Source: Cohnella sp. WQ 127256 | GTDB taxonomy: Bacteria > Bacillota > Bacilli > Paenibacillales > Paenibacillaceae | Direction: 5' to 3' | Assembly: GCF_024519285.1 (NCBI RefSeq) | Contig: NZ_JAMZCY010000004.1 | Span: 496,001-560,000, forward strand | Length of the DNA: 64,000 bases | Shown here: positions 1 to 7,422 of the stretch, piece by piece | Layout: every line of letters starts with the position of its first letter | How positions within the stretch are numbered: position 1 is the stretch's first letter | Position numbers and translations under genes: made by a program | Notes under the pieces: model-generated | The model's database searches: none | The model's input: only the letters and a program-made list of their open reading frames with translations | Told to the model about the DNA's origin: nothing

Positions 1-2060
1 TATTTGCTTACCTTCTCTCTTGTTTCAGCATTGACGGTGAACCCATGCCTAGCAAAAAAGCTACTTAAATCTAAGCCCAGCACCTCGGAAGAGAATTCGA
101 TCAAATATTGCTGCTTCGAGTTATCTCCATTTGTAAGCGTGACTTTGCGATCTCTATATAAGCTGTTGAGCTCCTTCCAATATCCAGGATAGGCTAGCTC
201 TAATTGCCAGTAGGTTCCCAGTCTTGCTCCAAGTCCCTGCTGATCCATAACCACTTTATTTTCTTCAATGACATATTTATAGATATCAGATTCAAATGGG
301 ATCCGATTATCCAGAGAGTTATAATCAACAGACATGGCCATCGATAACATGTTATTCGTAATCTCACCATACTCACGTTCCCCAACGGCCATACGGTGTC
401 CAATCTCATGAGTCATCCCCCAGCCTGGATAGGTTTTGCTGAAATCAGCTAAGAGCAAGCCTACCTCTCCACGCTGAATCCCTGTATGATCACCTGCCGC
501 ATACATAAAACCGTACGGCTGCATCAACCGAATATTTTCCCTAATCTGCTTAGGATCATGGTTTACACTACGACCATCCAAGCCATAGAAATCAAACAGC
601 TTCTCCATCCAAACATCATAGCCCGTTAACGTATCCATAGGGTTATGACCTTTCGTTATAAACTGGTTGTACGCATCGGTAGCTGTTCCGGTAAAAATAA
701 TTCGGTCGCTAACCATCTCCACTACGTCTATTAATTCCCTCTCTTTCACATTGGGATGTGCGGCTTTGTCTTGGTCTACTCTTTGTTTGTAGGCTGTTAA
801 GAAAGCCTTAAATTGTTCCACGTCCGTATCCTTCGTCATCATAGGGAATCTCTCAAGCCCTTCAAATCTAATGCTCGGTGCCTTCCCTTGCTCTGCAGGA
901 GTATATGGATTTACGACGTACACTGTGCCGCCTTTTGTGACATCGAATGCATACGCACTATTTGTCGGGATCTCAGGTACGGTTATCGTATTTTTACCTG
1001 GACGCAATGACACTCCCTTGGTCCAGCTGGACCAAGAACCCTCTTGTTGGGAGAAGACTAGCGAAGGTAATTTATCTTTCGAATCTACATCTACATCTAC
1101 ATAAACGTTTATTTTATCGCCCGGCATGGCGACGAACCCCGTAGGCTGATTATTCGTACCCAGTCCGAATCTTAGGTTTTGCTGAGCATGCTGCTTCATA
1201 TTTCCATGCTGTTCAGCGGTAATGATCGTTCCTTCCATCTGAGCTTCGCCACTCACAATTCTGTTGGCTAAGTCCAATTGATCCTTCAGTTGGGGATATA
1301 AGGGATGTGACATCGCTTCAGCTGCTAGTGCATTGATTTTATCTACACTGTTGTACTCTGACACAACCGCACTCATCGTTCCATCGGTGAATAGGCCATT
1401 TACAGCATCGGTTACTAGATCTTCTTTATAAAAAGCAAACTCTGCCGCACTTGCCCAGTCCTGATTCGCTTTTGTGAATACGAATTTAATCCGCTTGAAT
1501 TGTGCAGGAGCGAATTGTATCGCAACAACGTCTCCGGTAGACCCTTTGTATTCGCCAGTGGACACTAATGTAAAGTTATCACCTTCAGCCGTAGATGAAC
1601 TATAGACTTCGAACTGTTGCGCAAAACCTTTGCCCTGCGCAGTTGATTGTCTAGCTGCGTACACGATTCTATTTAATAGGGTGGATTCATTCAGAACAAA
1701 TACAACCTCGTTCGTAAAACCAGAAGCATTTGGTTTACCAGTCTCCCAGTGTGTATTCATATTTCCATCTATCGCCTTATCGATTGCCGAGTTTGGATAG
1801 TTACCGCCATTATTCGTTATCGATTTAATATTTGCACGATCCATTTTATATACCGTATTGTACGTAGTTAGAATTTCTTGTCCGTGTAGAGCAAACGGAG
1901 CAACAGATGCTACTTGTATACTCGCTGTATTGCTTCTATTCTCCATTACCGAACTTACTACGTTCACACTTTGTATTTCTCTCGCCGTAACCAGATCAGC
2001 GCTAACAGAAACATTCATTAAGATGGCCGCTGATGTTGCGACCGCAATCACTTTTTTCAC
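1..2060 (-). CDS. M60-like secreted metalloprotease with F5/8C-like domain (C-terminus cut by window edge)
   Basis: A secreted zinc protease of the M60/enhancin-like type, which cleaves glycoproteins or mucin-like surface proteins in characterised members. I translated it from the minus strand; it stays open for 686 codons to the window edge, so the C-terminus is missing. The start is GTG at 2060, preceded by AGGAGGAATTAGAC. Residues 1-26 form a signal peptide. Residues about 85-210 resemble a discoidin (F5/8C) carbohydrate-binding domain, with an NGGNYP...AIDG...THW pattern. The catalytic zinc motif HEIGH is at residues 551-555, followed by GEITNN whose Glu566 matches the third zinc ligand of M60 enzymes. 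A c-di-GMP riboswitch and a terminator precede it, so expression should respond to c-di-GMP. Substrate unknown; the family call is strong, the role inferred. Confidence 0.88.
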   Translation of the reverse strand, partial: MKKVIAVATSAAILMNVSVSADLVTAREIQSVNVVSSVMENRSNTASIQVASVAPFALHGQEILTTYNTVYKMDRANIKSITNNGGNYPNSAIDKAIDGNMNTHWETGKPNASGFTNEVVFVLNESTLLNRIVYAARQSTAQGKGFAQQFEVYSSSTAEGDNFTLVSTGEYKGSTGDVVAIQFAPAQFKRIKFVFTKANQDWASAAEFAFYKEDLVTDAVNGLFTDGTMSAVVSEYNSVDKINALAAEAMSHPLYPQLKDQLDLANRIVSGEAQMEGTIITAEQHGNMKQHAQQNLRFGLGTNNQPTGFVAMPGDKINVYVDVDVDSKDKLPSLVFSQQEGSWSSWTKGVSLRPGKNTITVPEIPTNSAYAFDVTKGGTVYVVNPYTPAEQGKAPSIRFEGLERFPMMTKDTDVEQFKAFLTAYKQRVDQDKAAHPNVKERELIDVVEMVSDRIIFTGTATDAYNQFITKGHNPMDTLTGYDVWMEKLFDFYGLDGRSVNHDPKQIRENIRLMQPYGFMYAAGDHTGIQRGEVGLLLADFSKTYPGWGMTHEIGHRMAVGEREYGEITNNMLSMAMSVDYNSLDNRIPFESDIYKYVIEENKVVMDQQGLGARLGTYWQLELAYPGYWKELNSLYRDRKVTLTNGDNSKQQYLIEFSSEVLGLDLSSFFARHGFTVNAETREKVSK

Positions 2061-2105
2061 GTCTAATTCCTCCTGATGTTTAATGACTAGCTACCTTTAA
2101 ACGTG

Positions 2106-2129
2106 AAAAAGCTACCCCAAAGGAGCAGC
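2106..2129 (-). terminator. Riboswitch expression-platform terminator
   Basis: Read on the minus strand, GCTGCTCC-TTT-GGGGTAGC forms an 8-bp hairpin followed at once by TTTTT, between the c-di-GMP aptamer and the protease ribosome binding site. Two upstream pieces could disrupt it: AAAGCTAC inside the aptamer (2184-2191) is complementary to GTAGCTTT (2108-2115), and CCAAAG at the aptamer 3' end is complementary to CTTTGG in the hairpin. Aptamer folding would free the terminator, so an OFF switch is inferred. Confidence 0.7.
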
Positions 2130-2142
2130 AGAATATACTCTT

Positions 2143-2226
2143 TGGCAACTGGCTGACATCGTTATTAGATAACCTTAGTCCCTGTAGCTTTGCGTCCCTA
2201 TATTTCTATAGGTTTGCCTATTCAGT
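2143..2226 (-). promoter_or_regulatory. Cyclic di-GMP-I (GEMM) riboswitch
   Basis: The minus strand carries the GEMM hallmarks in order: AATAGGCAAACC, a CTATA-GAAA-TATAG stem with a GNRA tetraloop, GGGACGCAAAGC, a second stem with GACTAAGG, and GTCAGCCAGTTGCC closing the aptamer. These match the conserved core of c-di-GMP-I aptamers (established family knowledge). It sits about 85-165 nt upstream of the GTG start of the M60-like protease. The rest of the gap (2230-2440) shows no gene; the protease promoter presumably lies there. Confidence 0.93.
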
Positions 2227-2439
2227 TGTATGTTCATTTCAAACAGTAACATAGCCCTACCTGATCTCGCATGAACATTTGGTAGCATATCAGTAACCTA
2301 TCAGCAGCCTATAAGATAGGCACTAGAACCTTACTTGAAGCTTTTCCTGATACTTTTGAACTGGACGAAGGTAAGAAAAAACACATCTTCAATGTTTGAC
2401 TCTCCCAACCAGACTCCTTGTTTTGGCCTTGTGGAATTA

Positions 2440-2462
2440 TTTGGTATAATCAAAATGCCAAA
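2440..2462. promoter_or_regulatory. Inverted repeat over the -10 of the flavin oxidoreductase
   Basis: TTTGGTA (2440-2446) and TGCCAAA (2456-2462) form a 7-bp inverted repeat with one mismatch. It overlaps a good -10 hexamer, TATAAT at 2445-2450; the -35 is poor (TTTTGG near 2421). This could be a repressor site for the downstream ene-reductase, which in related bacteria is often induced by electrophiles. The regulator is not identified. Confidence 0.4.
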
Positions 2463-2501
2463 CCATGAGCAAACTGGTATTAGAAAAAGGAGTGTTGTAT
2501 C

Positions 2502-3554
2502 CTGGCACAATTAGATGATCCATTTACTTTCAAAGGCTTGAATCTTAAAAATAGAATTGTCATGCCACCTATGTGTCAATACTCGGTTGAAGCACAGGAT
2601 GGTACACCCAATGACTGGCACTTCGTTCATTATGTATCCAGAGCCGTCGGTGGTGCAGGACTTATTATTATGGAAATGACCGATGTGGAGCCTGATGGTC
2701 GTATTTCGAATCAAGATTTAGGATTATGGTCCGATGATCAAATTCCCGCTTACAAGCGTATCATCACAGAAGTCCACAAATACGGAACGAAGATAGGCAT
2801 CCAAATTGCTCACGCAGGGCGAAAAGCAGAAGATGCCTCACAGCCGGTCGGTGCATCCGATATTCCTGTAAATGTACTTCAGGAGGAAAGTATACGTGGC
2901 GAATCAAAGCTACCACGAGCACTCTCTACCCAAGAAGTAAAAGAAATGGTTACTAAATTCAAAGAGGCAGTAGGCCGAGCTGTTCAAGCTGGGTTCGATA
3001 CGATTGAGCTACACGGCGCTCATGGTTATTTAATCCATCAATTCCATTCCCCTGGCATTAACAACCGGACCGACGAATATGGGCAAGATCTAGCTCAATT
3101 TGGGGTCGAAGTTGTCCAAGCGGCTCGCAGCGTGATGCCCGCTGACATGCCTCTTCTTATGAGAATCTCCGCTATTGAATATATGGATGGGGGCTATCAG
3201 CTAGAGCACTCCATCGAGGTGGCGAAGCGTTACAAAGAGGCTGGTGTCGATATCTTCCACGTCTCTACGGGTGGAGAAGCTCCTCCAGGGAAATTGAAGC
3301 CTGCCAATCACCCTGGATATCAGGTTCCATTCGCCCGAGCGTTCAAGCAAGCATTGAATGTACCCGTTATTGCCGTAGGCAACTTGAACGATCCTCTTCT
3401 TGCAGAAGCCACAGTCGCAAACGGCGACGCTGATCTCGTGGCAGTTGGGCGTGGCATGTTAAACGACCCTTACTGGGCATTACACGCTATCCAAACCGTC
3501 ACAAGAAAAGTTGATCCACCGGTTCAATATCAAAGAGGTATCTACGTGCGATAG
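2502..3554 (+). CDS. namA: NADPH dehydrogenase / ene-reductase, YqjM (NamA) type old yellow enzyme
   Basis: An FMN-dependent ene-reductase that reduces activated C=C bonds of enones and nitro compounds with NADPH; cytoplasmic TIM barrel. Family signatures include KNRIVMPPMCQYS near the N-terminus, HAGRKAE, ELHGAHGYLIHQFHSP with the paired active-site histidines, NRTDEYG, and VAVGRGMLNDPYW. The C-terminal QYQRG carries the arginine that YqjM-type dimers place in the neighbouring active site. The first TTG in frame (2538) would cut into the conserved N-terminus. Extending upstream gives CTG at 2502, 9 nt after AAAAAGGAG, and adds LAQLDDPFTFKG, which fits family length (about 350 aa). I therefore prefer a CTG start, though this is inferred. 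Confidence 0.9.
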   Translation: MAQLDDPFTFKGLNLKNRIVMPPMCQYSVEAQDGTPNDWHFVHYVSRAVGGAGLIIMEMTDVEPDGRISNQDLGLWSDDQIPAYKRIITEVHKYGTKIGIQIAHAGRKAEDASQPVGASDIPVNVLQEESIRGESKLPRALSTQEVKEMVTKFKEAVGRAVQAGFDTIELHGAHGYLIHQFHSPGINNRTDEYGQDLAQFGVEVVQAARSVMPADMPLLMRISAIEYMDGGYQLEHSIEVAKRYKEAGVDIFHVSTGGEAPPGKLKPANHPGYQVPFARAFKQALNVPVIAVGNLNDPLLAEATVANGDADLVAVGRGMLNDPYWALHAIQTVTRKVDPPVQYQRGIYVR

Positions 3555-3868
3555 CAAATCTCATTCACCCCTTGAGGTTGATTTTTTTAGCTTCCGAAGA
3601 GCATCGGGGTATGGCGGATGGGACCTCTCAAGGGTACGAGAAGACCTTGCTGCCCATAGCGCTTATTATTACACCTTCAGTCACGCTTCATGAAGTTGAT
3701 CTGTAACTACTTTGTCTTCCCAGATCGTTGGTTTTCCGTTAAGTTTCTGTTGTGTTCACAACAGTTGAAACCGTAGCGATCGTTAATGTCGGTAGCCTTG
3801 AAATAGGAGAATTAAACCATATTTTGTAGAATCTTTAGAATTAACCCTATACATGTTGGATTCAACAT

Positions 3869-3910
3869 AAAGAGAGAGCCTCCCGCAAAAATGCGAGAGA
3901 CTCTCTTTCT
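3869..3910. terminator. Bidirectional terminator between convergent genes
   Basis: An AAAGAGAGnnnCTCCCGC / GCGAGAGACTCTCTTT hairpin with A-rich 5' and T-rich 3' flanks closes both the ene-reductase gene (+) and the lipoprotein gene (-). The rest of the gap 3555-3868 holds no convincing gene; a 60-codon ORF there has no ribosome binding site or recognisable motif. Confidence 0.75.
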
Positions 3911-3946
3911 GATATCTAATGCTTAATATGTTACTTTTGCCCTTCT

Positions 3947-4642
3947 TCATTTCGAACCCTTCGCATGCTTGAGAATAAGGGCAATATCCTTACTATGCGC
4001 TTTACTGGATAAAGCTTTGGGACCGTTCCCTTTGGCTTCAGCTCTCTCCATTGCAGCTATCCCATCCGGGTGAGTAACCGTAAGCACGTGGGCTTTTCCC
4101 CCTAACATCGATTGAACACGGTGCCTTGCTTGCTCCAGATAATCATCCTTTTCTTTAACAGAACGAACAGCCGTGCTTCCACTAGAATGCGCATTGCTCG
4201 TTCCGGACTGACCGGTATAAGGGCTTAACAATTTCCTTTGTAACGGGTCGATGCCCGAAGCGCCTCCCCGTTGTTCCCCAAGGACAACCTTATCTCCGAC
4301 CATAAGCACCTTGATTCCCTGAATTCCTTGCTTATTTAGCATGTCCTCCAACTGTCCCGATTTTCCCTCGGCACTTAACCCGGAACTCCCAATTCGGCTG
4401 TGTATCGTCGTGCCCATTCCGTTATAGTTGGTACCTTTCCGATTCGTCGTTGTGTATTTAGGTCCGTTGTAGCTTGGAATGACCGAAATTTTGTTGATAT
4501 TCCCCTCATGCACGGCTTGTCGGGGCGCAGACTTCATTTGTAAAGACTTTTGCGACACACCCGATTGGCCAGTCGAACAAGCAGAAAAAAGGAATACTGC
4601 ACATACAACAGGAATCACCGCTTTGAACGCCTTTTTGCTCAT
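3947..4642 (-). CDS. Lipoprotein, YhcN/YlaJ-like (sporulation-associated)
   Basis: A 231-residue predicted lipoprotein. The signal peptide ends in the lipobox FSAC with the lipidated Cys at residue 22. The body is basic and Ser/Gly-rich, with a predicted alpha/beta segment near residues 90-120 (DMLNKQGIQGIKVLMVGD) and another near residues 165-195 (ARHRVQSMLGGKAHVLTV). This two-segment pattern resembles the YhcN/YlaJ family of spore lipoproteins, which affect spore outgrowth, but the match is by eye and moderate. Start ATG at 4642 follows GAGGGGGTG. It stands alone, convergent with the ene-reductase and divergent from the Tat-exported dehydrogenase. It could also be an unrelated lineage-specific lipoprotein. 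Confidence 0.6.
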   Translation of the reverse strand: MSKKAFKAVIPVVCAVFLFSACSTGQSGVSQKSLQMKSAPRQAVHEGNINKISVIPSYNGPKYTTTNRKGTNYNGMGTTIHSRIGSSGLSAEGKSGQLEDMLNKQGIQGIKVLMVGDKVVLGEQRGGASGIDPLQRKLLSPYTGQSGTSNAHSSGSTAVRSVKEKDDYLEQARHRVQSMLGGKAHVLTVTHPDGIAAMERAEAKGNGPKALSSKAHSKDIALILKHAKGSK

Positions 4643-4791
4643 TGGAACACCCCCTCTAAAATTACTTCTTCCGCCTTTAGCATTTTCTTAGATGGCGATC
4701 ATTATTTATGGAGGTTTTAGGGAATGCTCTTATTGGCGGCAACTCCCTTGAATGAAATCTGATTAAACAGGAATGCAGGAGGTAATTAATC

Positions 4792-5574
4792 ATGGCAGAC
4801 TCCAAGCACGATCCAACGAACCACAACGAGCAGCAACCGCTATCGAGCTCGCGCCGTAATTTCCTCAAAGGCACAGGGCTTGCGGTTGGAGGCTTAATTG
4901 TGGGTGGCGTGGTGGGCAACCTGATACGCCCAACGACAAAAGAACCGACGAACCCGTCCGTTCCAACCTCACCTGAAGCTACAACAGCTGTGAACTACAA
5001 TCAGGCTCTAATGTATTTTAGCCAGGAGCAGTTCAAGATTGTCGATGCGGCAACAGAACGGATTTTCCCGAAAGACGATCAGTTACCAGGCGCTCAAGAG
5101 CTGGGCGTAGCTTATTTTATCGATCACCAGCTAGCAGGCGAATGGGGCATGAACGGACGCGAATATATGCAAGGGCCTTTCTTTGTGGGAGAAGTTACAC
5201 AGGGTTATCAAGGGCATTTGCGACGTAGAGAAATTTTTGAGATCGCTCTAAGGGAAATACAGAACTATAGTAACGAGAAGTACCAGAAAGATTTCCCTAA
5301 GCTTTCCGCAGAAGAGCAGGATGCTGTATTGAAAGCATTCCAGAATGATGAGGCGAAGCTTACCACGATCTCAGCAAGTGCATTTTTCAAAATGCTCGTT
5401 AGCAGTACGATGGAAGGCGTATACGCAGATCCACTGTATGGTGGGAATGGGAACATGAATGGTTGGAAAATGAAGAACTTTCCGGGTAACCAGATGGCGT
5501 ATACGGAAATCATTGAGAAGGAAGAGTTTGTGAAGATACCGCCGGTGAGCTTGCGAGAACATATGGTACTATAA
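4792..5574 (+). CDS. Gluconate 2-dehydrogenase subunit 3 family protein, Tat signal
   Basis: Small subunit of a membrane-associated sugar/alcohol dehydrogenase. The N-terminus has a twin-arginine signal, SSRRNFLKG at residues 21-29, followed by the hydrophobic GLAVGGLIVGGVVG. Residues about 65-250 match the gluconate_2-dh3 family, for example the FSQEQFKIVDAATERIFPKD and YADPLYGGNGNMNGW patterns. ATG at 4792 follows GCAGGAGG. It lies 20 bp upstream of a GMC flavoprotein that lacks its own signal peptide, so this subunit probably carries the folded pair through the Tat system (known for related enzymes, inferred here). A cytochrome c subunit, present in proteobacterial three-subunit enzymes, is not encoded nearby. 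Substrate unknown. Confidence 0.88.
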   Translation: MADSKHDPTNHNEQQPLSSSRRNFLKGTGLAVGGLIVGGVVGNLIRPTTKEPTNPSVPTSPEATTAVNYNQALMYFSQEQFKIVDAATERIFPKDDQLPGAQELGVAYFIDHQLAGEWGMNGREYMQGPFFVGEVTQGYQGHLRRREIFEIALREIQNYSNEKYQKDFPKLSAEEQDAVLKAFQNDEAKLTTISASAFFKMLVSSTMEGVYADPLYGGNGNMNGWKMKNFPGNQMAYTEIIEKEEFVKIPPVSLREHMVL

Positions 5575-5594
5575 TGCGCAAATGAGGGATTAGG

Positions 5595-7310
5595 GTGGCA
5601 AAAAAATTACCTAAGGTAGATGTTGTCATTGTCGGTGTTGGCTGGGCTGGCGGCATAATCGCCGCGGAACTGACGAAGGCCGGTCTTAACTGCGTAGGTC
5701 TAGAGCGAGGTAAGGATCGCAAGACCGAGGATTATTATATGGTGCATGATGAGCTTCGTTACGCACGCCGCTACGAGATGTTTCAGGATCTGTCCAAAGA
5801 AACGATCACGTTCCGTCCGAACGAGAAGATTCGTGCACTTCCGATGCGTTCCTACGGTTCGTTCTTGCTCGGCGACGGGCTAGGTGGTGCAGGCGTTCAC
5901 TGGAACGGAATGACATTCCGCTTCTTGCCATACGATTTTGAGATAAGGTCAAAAACAATTGAACGCTATGGCAAAAACAAAATCCCAGCAGACATGACCA
6001 TTCAGGATTGGGGCATTACCTATGACGAGCTGGAGCCGTATTTTGATAAATTCGAAAAAATGACCGGTATTTCCGGAGAAACCAATCCACTCGGGGGCAA
6101 GCGCTCCAGCGACTATCCGACGCCACCGATGAAAGCTTCACCTGTGATGAAGATGTTTCTTGAGGCGAACAAGAAGCTGAATCATCACCCGTTTATTATG
6201 CCTTCCGCTAATCTGTCTACGGACTACACCAATCCCGATGGAATCGAACGTGCCGCCTGCCAATACTGTGGATTTTGCGAACGGTTTGGTTGCGAATATG
6301 GAGCGAAAGCCGATCCGGTTGTGACGGTCATTCCAGTAGCGAAAAAAACCGGAAAGTTCGAGATTCGGACGCATTCCAACGTCAGACGGGTACTACATAC
6401 AGGGAAGAAAGCCACCGGTGTTATGTATGTCGACCTTACAACTGGCGAAGAAATCGAACAGCCGGCTGATATCGTTATCCTGACAAGCTATGTGTTCAAC
6501 AATGTGCGGCTGCTGCTCACGTCCAACATCGGCAAGCCATACGATCCGACGACGGGCAAAGGAGCTGTTGGCAAAAACTACGCTTATCAGGTTGAGGCAG
6601 CCGCAGGGGTTGGCTTCTTTGAGAGCAAGGAATTCAACCTCTATTCCGGAGCCGGCTCGATGGGAGTAACCATCGATGATTACAATGGAGATAATTTCGA
6701 CCATAAGGATCTCAATTTTATCCATGGAGCGAATATCTCTTACTCACAGTCTGGCAGTCGACCGATTGCGAACAACACAGTGCCACCCGACACACCTGGC
6801 TGGGGCCAAGCCTTTAAGTCCGCTTCTCTCAAATATTACAACCGCAACGTCATGGTATGGGCTGAAGGCTCCTGCATGGCGTACAAGCATCATTTCCTTG
6901 ATCTGGACCCCACCTACAAAGACTCATTCGGTGATCCGTTGATGCGAATTACGTTCGACTTCGAAGAGCAGGACAAGCAATTGGTGAAATACCTAGGTGA
7001 CAAATGTGGTGCCATTCTTAAGGAAATGGGAGCAGACCAAGTCGTCGTCTACAATGAACAGGGGCCGTACGAGATCACCAACTACCAGTCTACGCATAAT
7101 ACAGGCGGCGCTATTATGGGCGCTAGTCCAGATACGTCAGTAGTTAACTCGTACCTACAGGCGTGGGATATGGAAAACCTGTTTGTTGTCGGCGCTTCCG
7201 CATTCGCTCACAATAGTGGCTACAACCCTACAGGAACAGTCGGTGCTCTAGCCTATCGCGCAGCTGAAGGTATTGTGAAGTACAGCAAAAGTGGGGGAAG
7301 TCTTGTATAG
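5595..7310 (+). CDS. GMC-family FAD-dependent oxidoreductase (gluconate 2-dehydrogenase large-subunit type)
   Basis: The 571-residue catalytic flavoprotein, oxidising a sugar or polyol with FAD. The FAD-binding beta-alpha-beta motif is close to the N-terminus (VIVGVGWAGG, then an acidic ERG at the second strand end). Further GMC features are the GGAGVHWNGMTFR segment, a Cys-rich CQYCGFCERFGC stretch near residues 222-233, and the C-terminal block with STHNTGG and FAHNSGYNPTGT that supplies catalytic His/Asn. The start is GTG at 5595, 20 bp after the subunit 3 gene, with a modest GAGGGA ribosome site. No signal peptide, consistent with Tat hitchhiking on the small subunit. The cysteine stretch is common in this subfamily. 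Likely cell-surface or membrane-bound; substrate cannot be told. Confidence 0.9.
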   Translation: MAKKLPKVDVVIVGVGWAGGIIAAELTKAGLNCVGLERGKDRKTEDYYMVHDELRYARRYEMFQDLSKETITFRPNEKIRALPMRSYGSFLLGDGLGGAGVHWNGMTFRFLPYDFEIRSKTIERYGKNKIPADMTIQDWGITYDELEPYFDKFEKMTGISGETNPLGGKRSSDYPTPPMKASPVMKMFLEANKKLNHHPFIMPSANLSTDYTNPDGIERAACQYCGFCERFGCEYGAKADPVVTVIPVAKKTGKFEIRTHSNVRRVLHTGKKATGVMYVDLTTGEEIEQPADIVILTSYVFNNVRLLLTSNIGKPYDPTTGKGAVGKNYAYQVEAAAGVGFFESKEFNLYSGAGSMGVTIDDYNGDNFDHKDLNFIHGANISYSQSGSRPIANNTVPPDTPGWGQAFKSASLKYYNRNVMVWAEGSCMAYKHHFLDLDPTYKDSFGDPLMRITFDFEEQDKQLVKYLGDKCGAILKEMGADQVVVYNEQGPYEITNYQSTHNTGGAIMGASPDTSVVNSYLQAWDMENLFVVGASAFAHNSGYNPTGTVGALAYRAAEGIVKYSKSGGSLV

Positions 7311-7378
7311 GTTGGTTTGACCAACTTTTCTCGACTTCCGGTCCATTAGACCGCTCGGAGCGGCTTAGCGAAACGACC

Positions 7379-7418
7379 AAAACGCCTCATCCGCATTAAA
7401 GCGGAGTGAGGCGTTTTA
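7379..7418. terminator. Bidirectional terminator
   Basis: AAAACGCCTCA-CCGC / GCGG-TGAGGCGTTTT hairpin with A and T tracts on either side, between the convergent GMC oxidoreductase (+) and Cthe_2159-like (-) genes. Confidence 0.85.
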
Positions 7419-7422
7419 TTAT

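Noticed and set aside
871-1104. Plus-strand ORFs inside 1-2060
   Set aside because: The minus strand is open through the whole stretch and encodes the M60-like protease with its HEIGH motif; plus-strand frames are shadows.
3511-3693. 60-codon plus-strand ORF after the ene-reductase
   Set aside because: Overlaps the end of the real gene in another frame, has no ribosome site and no recognisable motif.
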